Notes: a model not told the origin generated them from the sequence alone. 5,891 bases of DNA from CACKLF01 sp002725175 (GCA_002725175.2 PBQX02000089.1:1-5891); one strand, 5' to 3'; positions 1 to 5,891 are shown, counted from the stretch's first letter. Made by a program: numbers and translations.

Positions 1-483
1 ATAGCGGCTTTACCCGGTGCTGCTGCAGGAGCAGGCCTTTCTTATGCGCTAGCATGTGATTTGAGGGTCATGTCTAAAGCTGCAATCATGACAACTGCTT
101 TTGCGAGAGTAGGTTTTTCTGGAGACTATGGTGGAAGTTATTTTATGACCCAACTAATAGGTTCAGCCAAAGCTAGGGAGCTGTATATGTTGTCAGATAG
201 GGTTTCAGCTGAAGAAGCTTTAGATTTAGGTCTCGCTAACTGGATTTGTGAACCCGAAGAATTGATGGACAAAACAATGGAGATAGCTAACAGACTAGCT
301 AATGGTCCTGCGGTAGCCTATCGATACATGAAAGAAAACCTAAATAGAGCTATGAATGGTGAAGTAGATGACTGCCTAGACTTGGAAGCAACGCATCATA
401 TACATTGTGGACAAACTGAAGATCACAGAAATGCTACTAAAGCTTTTGTAGAGAAAAAAGAACCTATATTTAAAGGAAAATAA
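1..483 (+). CDS. Crotonase-family enoyl-CoA hydratase/isomerase, 3' part (5' end outside window)
   Basis: The reading frame is open from base 1 and ends at TAA 481-483, giving 160 residues of a protein of about 260 in this family, so roughly the first 100 residues are missing. The visible part starts in the oxyanion-hole region (PGAAAGAGLSYALACDLRV, fragment residues 5-23), continues through GFSGDYGGSYF (38-48) and the LIG..KA.EL..L..RVSAEEAL.LGLAN helix region, and ends with the usual C-terminal helices and FVEKKEPIFKGK. Family members act on acyl-CoA thioesters in the cytoplasm. By alignment from memory with rat mitochondrial enoyl-CoA hydratase, the two catalytic Glu positions are Ser14 and Phe34 here, while an Asp (Asp42) stands where PaaG-like isomerases carry their acid. 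An isomerase or other crotonase reaction is therefore more likely than classic hydration; this is inference. The first in-frame ATG in the window (82) is internal to the conserved fold and not the true start. It lies 2 bases upstream of the esterase gene. Confidence 0.93.
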   Translation: MAALPGAAAGAGLSYALACDLRVMSKAAIMTTAFARVGFSGDYGGSYFMTQLIGSAKARELYMLSDRVSAEEALDLGLANWICEPEELMDKTMEIANRLANGPAVAYRYMKENLNRAMNGEVDDCLDLEATHHIHCGQTEDHRNATKAFVEKKEPIFKGK

Positions 484-485
484 CT

Positions 486-1529
486 ATGGCAAACAAAATA
501 TCAGAAGATCCAAGAATAGATCAGAGAATCAAGGATGTTTTCGGAATCCTAGAGGTAGATTCAGTTTTAACCGAACACGCCACTAGAGAAGAGATGATGG
601 CTTTTGAGGAAACTGAAGAAGCTCTGATGGGTAAAGAAATAATGAATCAAATAAATAATGCACCCCATTATAAAGATGTAATACCTAGCGAAGGACTTAA
701 CACCGTTACAAAGGAATTTATATCTGAACCCGATGGTAATACCATTAAAATTCAATACATAAGACCGGACACTGACGAGATTCTTCCTTGTGTTTACTAC
801 ATTCACGGAGGGGGGATGGAAATGTCTTCTTGCTTCGATGAACTATACCAAGCCTGGGGAAGATGCATAGCAAGACAAAATGTGGCCGTTGCAATGGTCG
901 ACTTTAGAAATGCTCGTTGGGCGTCTTCTGCTGAAGAAGTTGCACCTTATCCTGCTGGGTTAAACGATTGTGTGTCAGGCATAAAATGGGTTCATGCGAA
1001 TAGTGGCGACTTAAATATAAATCCCGAAAAAATAGTCATAGCGGGTGAAAGTGGTGGAGGAAATCTAACCATCGCAACCACTCTAAGACTTAAACAAGAA
1101 GGGCTTCTAAATTTGATCACAGGAATGTACCCAATATGCCCTTATATCGCCGGAGTTTGGCCTCTTCCAGAGAATCCTTCTTCTGTTGAAAATGAAGGAC
1201 TTCTTCTTTCTTTGCATAGTTCTTCAGGTGTTTCTCACGGTGCTATTGTTTATGGCATAGAAGAGTTTAATAAAAAGAACCCCTTAGCTTGGCCAGGGTT
1301 TTGTAGCGTAGATGACGTAAAAGGCTTACCTAGGACTTACATCATTGTTAATGAATGCGACCCTTTAAGGGATGAAGGAGTTAACTTCTACCGTCTATTA
1401 AGAGAAGCAGACGTAGAAGCACAGTGCAGACAAGTAATGGGCACGATTCACGGTACAGAGATATTCTTGGGTTGCCCTGAAGTTAGCGACGAGACAGCTA
1501 TGAGTATTGCAAATTTTGTAAGGAGATAA
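486..1529 (+). CDS. Alpha/beta hydrolase, HSL-type (esterase/lipase family IV)
   Basis: A complete 347-residue cytoplasmic serine hydrolase; no signal peptide is seen. The hormone-sensitive-lipase-type signature is clear: oxyanion motif HGGG at residues 107-110, nucleophile elbow GESGGG at 187-192 with Ser189, acid motif DPLRDEG with Asp292, and the catalytic His322 in TIHGTEIF. All three triad members are present and correctly ordered, so the enzyme should be active on carboxylic esters. The first 90 residues form the cap-type N-terminal region (acidic, helix-rich) usual in this group. The ATG at 486 is preceded by AAAGGA at 472-477 with an 8-base spacer, which supports this start. The gene starts 2 bases after the crotonase stop and ends 2 bases before the phosphodiesterase, so it is co-transcribed with both. 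Substrate is unknown; a medium-size ester or lactone feeding a CoA-linked pathway is a guess from context. Confidence 0.93.
   Translation: MANKISEDPRIDQRIKDVFGILEVDSVLTEHATREEMMAFEETEEALMGKEIMNQINNAPHYKDVIPSEGLNTVTKEFISEPDGNTIKIQYIRPDTDEILPCVYYIHGGGMEMSSCFDELYQAWGRCIARQNVAVAMVDFRNARWASSAEEVAPYPAGLNDCVSGIKWVHANSGDLNINPEKIVIAGESGGGNLTIATTLRLKQEGLLNLITGMYPICPYIAGVWPLPENPSSVENEGLLLSLHSSSGVSHGAIVYGIEEFNKKNPLAWPGFCSVDDVKGLPRTYIIVNECDPLRDEGVNFYRLLREADVEAQCRQVMGTIHGTEIFLGCPEVSDETAMSIANFVRR
1519..1527 (+). promoter_or_regulatory. Near-perfect Shine-Dalgarno site of the phosphodiesterase gene
   Basis: TAAGGAGAT matches the 16S rRNA anti-SD tail almost fully, with six bases between GGAG and the ATG at 1532. 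It overlaps the last codons of the esterase gene (Arg, Arg, stop), which implies efficient translation of the exported enzyme from a shared transcript. Confidence 0.7.
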
Positions 1530-1531
1530 AA

Positions 1532-2785
1532 ATGTTTTTATTCTTAAGAAATCTTCTCCCACTTCTAATTCTACTGCTCTCCTCTAATTTTATTTACGCT
1601 CATGGTAGCGTTGGAGGCTATGCATCGGGCCCCGATAGATCAATTTCTTTTCCTGACACGAAGGAATATTTAACTATCTCGTCCGATTTACACACGCATT
1701 CAGTTTTTTCTGACGGACATGTGTGGCCTAATATTAGGGTATCTGAAGCAGAGAAAGATACTATTGATGTTTTGGCGATCACTGAACATCTTGAATACCA
1801 GCCGCATACTAATTTCTTACCTAATGAAGATAGAAACGCCGCCTACTTAGAAGCTAAGAAGGCATCCGAAGGAACTGACTTGATTGTTATATCGGGCTCT
1901 GAAATAACCCGAGAAATGCCTCCTGGGCACATGAATGCAGTTTTTATTGAAGACGCTAATAAACTTTTCAATATGAACAAAGACCGTCTTCCTGAAGCGA
2001 AAGGACTTATCGATGAAAGGGCTAAAGAGATGAACTTAAGTAAAGAGGAAATGGTAGTAATTGAGAAGTATGCACTTGGTAATCTTTGGCCAGCTATTGA
2101 TGCGTTATTAGAAGCTAAAAAACAAGGAGCATTTGTTTTTTGGAATCACCCCATGTGGGGTTCCCAAGCTCCAGATGGTGTCGCTAGACTCTCTGATATG
2201 CATAAAGATTTCATAACCAAAGATTTAATGCACGGCATAGAAATAGTGAATACTGATACCTACTCAGAAGAGGCATTCCAAATAGCTCTAGATAATAACT
2301 TAGCACTTATAGGAACATCCGATGTTCATAACTTAATAGAATGGGACTACGACGCTTATAAAAACGAACATAGACCTGTTACCTTGATATTTGCGAAAAG
2401 AAGAACCGAAGAATCTATAAGAGAAGCTTTGTTTGATAGAAGAACTGTCGTTGTTTACAAGGATAGACTGATTGGTAGAAATGATGACCTTATGCCCTTG
2501 CTAGAATCTATACTGACTGCTGAATCAGACGGCTATAGAAGAGGTACGAATATACTTAAAGTAGAGTTATCCAATAACTCTTCTTCAGATATGTCACTAA
2601 AAAATCTATCCGAAGTAAATTTTTCTGATAGCGATGATTTTATTGTGGTGCCCAAAAAAGGGTCTGTTATTTTAAATATAAAAACTTTAGAGAAATTAGA
2701 AAGCCTAAATCTACAATTTGAAGTACAGAATGCACTAACTGCACCTAAGCAAAACCCAGTTATAGAATTTGAAATTGGAATTTAA
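1532..2785 (+). CDS. Exported PHP-domain phosphodiesterase, Sb-PDE-like
   Basis: A 417-residue protein with an N-terminal signal peptide: a short Arg6 n-region, a Leu/Ile core (8-16) and a likely cleavage after IYA23, so the mature enzyme should be periplasmic. The PHP metal-binding set follows: DLHTHSVFSDG at 52-62 (His54, His56, Asp61), TEHLEYQPH from 84 (His86), SGSEITRE (Glu124), GHMN (His133), FWNHPMW (His206) and TSDVHN (Asp264, His266). This arrangement recalls the Sphingobium Sb-PDE family of metal-dependent phosphodiesterases that cut organophosphate diesters; assignment to that family is from recognition of the motif context. Residues from about 310 on lack metal ligands and look beta-strand rich, as for an accessory C-terminal domain. 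The start is fixed by TAAGGAGAT at 1519-1527, 6 bases before the ATG when measured from GGAG. Its natural substrate could be a phosphodiester from lipid head groups, or another organophosphate, giving a role in phosphorus supply. The stop overlaps that of the convergent dioxygenase gene. Confidence 0.88.
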   Translation: MFLFLRNLLPLLILLLSSNFIYAHGSVGGYASGPDRSISFPDTKEYLTISSDLHTHSVFSDGHVWPNIRVSEAEKDTIDVLAITEHLEYQPHTNFLPNEDRNAAYLEAKKASEGTDLIVISGSEITREMPPGHMNAVFIEDANKLFNMNKDRLPEAKGLIDERAKEMNLSKEEMVVIEKYALGNLWPAIDALLEAKKQGAFVFWNHPMWGSQAPDGVARLSDMHKDFITKDLMHGIEIVNTDTYSEEAFQIALDNNLALIGTSDVHNLIEWDYDAYKNEHRPVTLIFAKRRTEESIREALFDRRTVVVYKDRLIGRNDDLMPLLESILTAESDGYRRGTNILKVELSNNSSSDMSLKNLSEVNFSDSDDFIVVPKKGSVILNIKTLEKLESLNLQFEVQNALTAPKQNPVIEFEIGI

Positions 2786-3657
2786 GCTTTACCTTTTTCT
2801 TTTAGATGAGTGATTAGCTGTTTGTCATGAGTAGTGACAGCTGAAAACCCTTCTCTTAGAGCAGGTTCCCATCTAGGATTGGACGAAGCTTCAACCACAT
2901 CTCCCATGATTGTCACTCTTTGGATGATCCTCTCGTCTTTGAAATCATTAACAACATAATGTTGCGTGGATCTATTGTCCCACATAGCGATGGTTCCTTC
3001 TGTCCAGTTGTACCTAACTGTGAATTCCGGTCTAGTGACCCATTTGGTTAAATGAGACAGCAACATATCACTCTCATCCATACTCATTTCTACAATCCTT
3101 CGAGTGAAGTGTTCATTAACGTAAAGAATTTTCTTTCCAGTTTCAGGGTGAGTTCGAACTACTGGGTGAATAGCTGTTTTTTCAGGCTTTCCATGAGGTC
3201 TTGCGTCATGAAGAGCTGTTAAACCATCACAAAGATCCTTTAAAGGGTCAGAGAGAGCGTCATAAGCTGCAGATAAACTGCTCCACATAGTATCTCCCCC
3301 TATTTCAGGGCACTTAACCATATGTAAGACTGACATGAGAGCTGGTTGGTCTTGAAAAGTGATATCGGTATGCCATTCATCGGCTATACCACCTTCAGAA
3401 GCAACTAACTCAAATACTTTTGGATGACTATGGGAGTTATTCTTTTTTAGATTGGGATGACCTTCCAGTTCACCAAATTTAGACCCGAAATCAACATGTT
3501 CATCCATGCTAATCTTTTGTCCAGGGAAAAAGATTACTTTATGTTCATTTAAGAGACTTCTTATTTCTTCTACTTCAGCTTCAGTTACCTTCGCTAAATC
3601 CACATTGGTTATTTCTGCTCCAAGAGCAGCAGATAACCTAGAAACCTCTAAACTCAT
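2782..3657 (-). CDS. TauD/TfdA-family Fe(II)/2-oxoglutarate dioxygenase
   Basis: A complete 291-residue cytoplasmic dioxygenase, close to the length of E. coli TauD (283). The family N-terminus LGAEITNVDLAKV is at about 12-24. The iron triad is intact: His96 and Asp98 in DEWHTD and His233 in STQHYVVND. Thr123 (GGDTMW) and Arg247 (IIQRVTIMGD) match the 2-oxoglutarate-binding Thr126 and Arg270 of TauD. Such enzymes couple 2-oxoglutarate decarboxylation to hydroxylation of a substrate; members act on taurine, sulfate esters, aryloxy acids and other small acids. Which of these applies here cannot be told from the motifs, so the symbol tauD is withheld. No taurine transporter or other sulfonate gene is next to it. 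It is the last gene of the minus-strand cluster, 10 bases after the NTF2-like stop, with only a weak AGAG site (3666-3669) before the ATG. Its TAA overlaps the stop of the opposing phosphodiesterase. Confidence 0.93.
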   Translation of the reverse strand: MSLEVSRLSAALGAEITNVDLAKVTEAEVEEIRSLLNEHKVIFFPGQKISMDEHVDFGSKFGELEGHPNLKKNNSHSHPKVFELVASEGGIADEWHTDITFQDQPALMSVLHMVKCPEIGGDTMWSSLSAAYDALSDPLKDLCDGLTALHDARPHGKPEKTAIHPVVRTHPETGKKILYVNEHFTRRIVEMSMDESDMLLSHLTKWVTRPEFTVRYNWTEGTIAMWDNRSTQHYVVNDFKDERIIQRVTIMGDVVEASSNPRWEPALREGFSAVTTHDKQLITHLKEKGKA

Positions 3658-3667
3658 AATAAAAACT

Positions 3668-4033
3668 CTAAGACTCTACGTGAAATAATTTATTGTAAAT
3701 TCTCCATTCGTCGTCCTTTTTTAGAAAAGAAAGAGTATCTACAAAAACATGGCCTATATATCCGTCTCTTACCCTAACGCAAGCAGTTTCTCCTGCTATT
3801 TCACAAGACAGTATCTCTAGAAGAACCTCATCACCTTTCTCTTTCGGAGAGGGCTGTTGACCTTCAACGAATTTAGCAAATTGATCCGTAGTCATTTCAG
3901 CTAAACCAGTTTCCATATAACCTGTGATCATTGCATTTTCATAAAATGCTTGGCGCACTTTCTCTGCACTTGATTCGTACATGCTATCGAAATACAACTG
4001 AACGCCTTGTTCTATTTTCTGTTTATCATCCAC
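3668..4033 (-). CDS. NTF2-like small protein (lumazine-binding-like / SnoaL-like fold)
   Basis: A 121-residue protein whose pattern fits the cone-shaped NTF2-like fold, most like the 'putative lumazine-binding' branch. It has an N-terminal helix (IEQGVQLYFDSMYESSAEKVRQAF), a short segment NAMITGYM, a loop with TDQFAKFVEGQQPSP, then alternating strands VLLEILSCEIAGETACVRVRDGYIG, VFVDTLSFLKKDDEWRIYNKLFHV. No signal peptide or membrane span is seen. Members are often small-molecule binding proteins or isomerases or dehydratases; the function here is unknown. The start codon is GTG (4031-4033), supported by a strong AAAAGGAG six bases upstream. No ATG is in frame nearby. The start overlaps the desaturase stop by 8 bases (GTGGATGA), which suggests translational coupling. 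It sits between the desaturase and the dioxygenase, so a role in handling an oxidised intermediate is plausible but unproven. Confidence 0.85.
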   Translation of the reverse strand: MDDKQKIEQGVQLYFDSMYESSAEKVRQAFYENAMITGYMETGLAEMTTDQFAKFVEGQQPSPKEKGDEVLLEILSCEIAGETACVRVRDGYIGHVFVDTLSFLKKDDEWRIYNKLFHVES

Positions 4034-4946
4034 GGTTAGCTCCTTTTATATATGTTAACGGATTCCAAATTATTCTTTCAGGGATATATTCTGCCCCTGG
4101 CATTCCCCTTTCTATCATATATGGCTTTAAGGCTTCAATGGCTTTAGGTTCGTCATAATGACAGATGCGAGGATACATATGGTGCATGGTATGAATTTGC
4201 ATAGAATGATTGAAGAATCTAGGTATTTTATTTGTCCAAAACCTTGTGTCTTTATATCTGCCCGGTTCAAGCCCCGCATGAGGCTGGTAAGAAAATACAA
4301 TTCCTAAATAACAGGTAGCAATTCGCTTAGGTATCCACCAAAGCAATAATGTTTCCAAAGGAAAAAATATAGCCAACACTATATTCGCTACATAATAAAT
4401 AAGAGTTACAGCTGAGCCTTTTTCTAAAGTTTCTGAGAATTTAGGGTCTTCTTCTGAGAGTTTCTCAATAATTCCAATTATCCTTCCATTAGGACTATAT
4501 TGATCATTTATATTTTTAGCACATTCAAACCAATTATTTACGTGAGTATGGAAATAGTCAGGGTCTCTATCAGGGTCGTTGGTGTGAGCATGATGCTTTA
4601 AGTGAGTGGCTTTTAAAATATCATGAGATTGAGAAAGTGGGATTAAAGTTATGTGGCTAACTAAAGTGTCTAACCATTTTAAATTTTTCCTTCCTCCTGA
4701 TAAATGGCCATGTTGACCAGCGTGAGAAGGTAAATAAGCACAACACGTAGACAAGATCACTACAATACTTCCAAGCCATAAAGGGACAAATCCTTGAATG
4801 ACCAAAACCCATGTCGTGAGCCATACAGTAAATTGACCAAGACCAATAAGAATCATCTCCCATTCAATTCTTCCCATAAAAGTTCGCGCTAATTTTCTCT
4901 CAGCTTCTATAGATAGATCTTTAATACTAGTATCTAAGTTATCCAT
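4026..4946 (-). CDS. Membrane fatty acid desaturase-like di-iron protein
   Basis: A 306-residue integral membrane protein with the three histidine boxes of membrane desaturases and hydroxylases: HAGQHGH (His75, 79, 81), HLKHHAH (His115, 118, 119, 121) and HTMHH (His252, 255, 256), plus His223 in YQPHAG and His247 in FNHSMQ. Hydrophobic spans are at about 31-50 and 53-73, and again at about 178-203 and 207-220, giving the usual two pairs with the His boxes on the cytoplasmic side. The HTNDPDRDPD run after box 2 is typical of the family. It should carry out O2-dependent desaturation or hydroxylation of an acyl or isoprenoid-like chain; substrate and position are not readable. Two ATGs compete: 4952 and 4946. 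AAAGGA at 4952-4957 is five bases before 4946 but touches 4952, so 4946 is preferred. No electron-transfer partner gene is visible in the window. The start lies inside the 63-residue gene and the stop inside the NTF2-like gene. Confidence 0.9.
   Translation of the reverse strand: MDNLDTSIKDLSIEAERKLARTFMGRIEWEMILIGLGQFTVWLTTWVLVIQGFVPLWLGSIVVILSTCCAYLPSHAGQHGHLSGGRKNLKWLDTLVSHITLIPLSQSHDILKATHLKHHAHTNDPDRDPDYFHTHVNNWFECAKNINDQYSPNGRIIGIIEKLSEEDPKFSETLEKGSAVTLIYYVANIVLAIFFPLETLLLWWIPKRIATCYLGIVFSYQPHAGLEPGRYKDTRFWTNKIPRFFNHSMQIHTMHHMYPRICHYDEPKAIEALKPYMIERGMPGAEYIPERIIWNPLTYIKGANRG
4040..4047 (-). promoter_or_regulatory. Shine-Dalgarno site that fixes the GTG start of the NTF2-like gene
   Basis: The minus strand reads AAAAGGAG here, followed by six bases and then GTG at 4033-4031. 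It lies within the last codons of the desaturase. No in-frame ATG is close by, and this strong site supports the GTG start and so the 8-base gene overlap. Confidence 0.7.
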
Positions 4947-5125
4947 CCCCATCCTTTACGTTTTGCTTGCAAACCAAAAAGAAAACCCAATAAATAACCT
5001 ATAGAAGAAACAAGAAGGCTTGCTCCTAAAGCATAAAATAGACAGGCACCAAATATACTTCCCCAGAACAAAAGTCCATACAGAACTAAATACCATTCTT
5101 CAAAAAATTTATTAAAAGATTCCAT
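4934..5125 (-). CDS. Small two-span membrane protein, unknown function
   Basis: A 63-residue protein not matched to a known family. After a short amphipathic, acidic start (MESFNKFFEEW) it is hydrophobic from about 12 to 52, enough for two short membrane spans (about 13-31 and 35-52), and ends in a basic, Trp-rich tail KRKGWGWIT. Lys and Arg at the tail suggest, by the positive-inside rule, that the C-terminus is cytoplasmic, and with two spans the N-terminus would be too. Small residues are regularly spaced: Gly22-xxx-Gly26 and Gly43-xxx-Gly47-xxx-Gly51, a pattern of close helix packing. Its last 13 bases overlap the desaturase gene (19 if the upstream ATG is used). That overlap, with the membrane location of both products, is the main support that the gene is real and suggests a companion subunit. 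The Shine-Dalgarno is weak: GAGAG at 5129-5133, only three bases from the ATG. Confidence 0.72.
   Translation of the reverse strand: MESFNKFFEEWYLVLYGLLFWGSIFGACLFYALGASLLVSSIGYLLGFLFGLQAKRKGWGWIT
4952..4957 (-). promoter_or_regulatory. Shine-Dalgarno site favouring the 4946 desaturase start
   Basis: AAAGGA on the minus strand is five bases before the ATG at 4946-4944. It overlaps the first base of the alternative ATG at 4952-4950, so it cannot serve that start. The site is embedded in the KRKGWGWIT codons of the 63-residue gene. Confidence 0.6.
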
Positions 5126-5163
5126 ATACTCTCATTTTAGACCAAAAAAGCTAATAGGTAGGT
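5126..5163 (-). other. 38-base gap, the only notable intergenic space
   Basis: This is the largest gene-free stretch in the window. It separates the sulfatase stop from the 63-residue membrane protein. I see a TAAAAT that could act as a -10 box on the minus strand but no matching -35, and no hairpin followed by a T run. Nothing functional can be claimed beyond a weak Shine-Dalgarno next to the ATG. Confidence 0.4.
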
Positions 5164-5891
5164 CTATTCTTCAGATTTCTCTGGTTGGCTGATTAAATAC
5201 CCTGGTCTTAATTTTAAATTATCTGGGAAAACTGTTGATCTTAAGGTCTTTTCACCTTCCCAAAATATATCTTTAAAAGGCATTTTAGGAAAACCCTCAG
5301 CCCCATGTTCGGCCGATTCAATGCCTTGAGCTTTATCTAAAACACATGAGTCTTCAATCTCCTTATCAGAAGGCATATCTATCAACTCGTCTCCATGTCC
5401 TTTGCCTAGTCTTTTAGGCTCTGGTAAACCTAAGCGGATGTATTGCTCTGAAGGACATTCATTCCTTGCCATTTCTCTGATCATCAACTCAATCATCCGT
5501 TTTTCTATATTCACATCATTTAAAGGCTTAGTTTGACCTGGATCATTCTTGACGTCGAACAATAAGGTTGCTGTTCTACCTCTCCCTAAAGGGTTATCTT
5601 TTTCAGAAAAGATAGGGAAGGATCTTGTAGGGATCTGCATAACTTTACAGCCTTTCATGAAGCCAAATCCTTCTACTTTCTCCCATTCCTGTAATTCTCT
5701 TGGAGAAAATCTATTTTTCATGTGGGTTGGCATTAGAGTGTAATCATAAAGAGGTTTGTTATCTTCTGTTGTTGTAGCTCTCATATATACGTACTGACCG
5801 TCTGTTACATTAACTTGCCCTCCCATCACTCCATACAAAGAAGCTTTACGAATTTCTTTATCTTGTTTCCGAGTGCCAGATTTGACATAAT
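5164..5891 (-). CDS. Arylsulfatase (type I sulfatase), C-terminal part; start beyond right edge
   Basis: The frame stays open from the TAG at 5164-5166 to the right edge, giving about 242 residues of what is normally a protein of 500 or more. A TTG at 5836-5838 could be mistaken for a start, but the frame continues upstream (YVKSGTRKQDKEIRKASLYGVMGG), matching the conserved middle of the protein. The recognised features are LYGVMGGQVNVTDGQYVYMRA, PLYDYTLMPTHMKNRFSPREL and the KGCKVMQIP segment, all typical of the region after the catalytic domain of sulfatases that have this GG.VNVTDG.YVYMR block. The formylglycine site (C/S-x-P-x-R) and metal ligands lie outside the window, so activity and location (normally exported) cannot be judged. 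The known reaction is hydrolysis of a sulfate ester. It is upstream of the 63-residue gene by 38 bases, in the same direction, so it probably belongs to the same operon, though a break there is possible. Confidence 0.87.
   Translation of the reverse strand, partial: YVKSGTRKQDKEIRKASLYGVMGGQVNVTDGQYVYMRATTTEDNKPLYDYTLMPTHMKNRFSPRELQEWEKVEGFGFMKGCKVMQIPTRSFPIFSEKDNPLGRGRTATLLFDVKNDPGQTKPLNDVNIEKRMIELMIREMARNECPSEQYIRLGLPEPKRLGKGHGDELIDMPSDKEIEDSCVLDKAQGIESAEHGAEGFPKMPFKDIFWEGEKTLRSTVFPDNLKLRPGYLISQPEKSEE

Noticed and set aside
567..806. Minus-strand open frame of 79 codons inside the esterase gene
   Set aside because: It lies fully antisense to a gene with an intact catalytic triad, has no family resemblance and no separate support.
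2782..3657. Calling the dioxygenase taurine dioxygenase (tauD)
   Set aside because: The cofactor-binding residues are shared by the whole family. No taurine transport gene is nearby, and the substrate pocket cannot be judged by eye.
3506..4158. Two plus-strand open frames (3506-3688 and 3931-4158) opposite the dioxygenase, NTF2-like and desaturase genes
   Set aside because: Both are antisense to well-supported genes and their translations show no motif or plausible domain.
4657..4863. Minus-strand frame of 68 codons inside the desaturase
   Set aside because: It is an alternative frame of the same strand, with the desaturase frame carrying His box 1 in this region; it is a shadow.
5139..5165. 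Inverted pair AGACC / GGTCT around the sulfatase stop, considered as a terminator
   Set aside because: The stem is only five pairs with a 17-base loop and no T run follows on the minus strand, so it is unlikely to terminate transcription.
5549..5743. Plus-strand frame of 64 codons opposite the sulfatase
   Set aside because: It is antisense to the conserved sulfatase C-terminal region and resembles no family.
5836..5838. TTG considered as the start of the sulfatase gene
   Set aside because: The frame continues without a stop to the right edge and the upstream residues belong to the conserved sulfatase body, so this is an internal Leu codon.

Overview
The window comes from an AT-rich, gene-dense bacterial genome. 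Genes are packed end to end: gaps are 2 to 38 bases, and several neighbours overlap. Protein features (bacterial Shine-Dalgarno sites, a Sb-PDE-like exported phosphodiesterase, a type I sulfatase, a TauD-like dioxygenase, a membrane desaturase) fit a proteobacterium. A streamlined marine gammaproteobacterium would suit the composition and gene mix, but that placement is inference from style and not from a marker gene.

Layout. Bases 1-2785 hold a plus-strand run: the 3' part of a crotonase-family (enoyl-CoA hydratase/isomerase) gene, a complete HSL-type alpha/beta hydrolase (esterase), and a complete PHP-domain phosphodiesterase with a signal peptide. The two junctions are 2 bases each and both downstream genes carry good Shine-Dalgarno sites inside the preceding gene, so this looks like one operon whose start lies left of the window. 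Bases 2782-5891 hold a minus-strand run, read right to left: the C-terminal part of an arylsulfatase (its start is beyond the right edge), a 63-residue two-span membrane protein, a membrane fatty acid desaturase-like di-iron protein, a small NTF2-like (lumazine-binding-type) protein and a TauD/TfdA dioxygenase. The small protein, desaturase and NTF2-like genes overlap one another, which suggests coupled translation. The two operons converge and their stop codons share the bases TTAA at 2782-2785.

How the genes may work together. All members are hydrolytic, oxidative or CoA-linked catabolic enzymes: ester, phosphodiester and sulfate-ester cleavage, two separate iron oxygenase types, and a crotonase for CoA thioester chemistry. 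A reasonable reading is an accessory catabolic locus for an unidentified lipid-like or esterified organic compound. The substrate cannot be read from the sequence. No RNA gene, mobile element, CRISPR array, clear promoter or intrinsic terminator was seen. No stretch over 300 bases lacks a gene. No system of clearly new type was found; the most interesting unit is the overlapping small membrane protein plus desaturase, followed by an NTF2-like protein and a dioxygenase.
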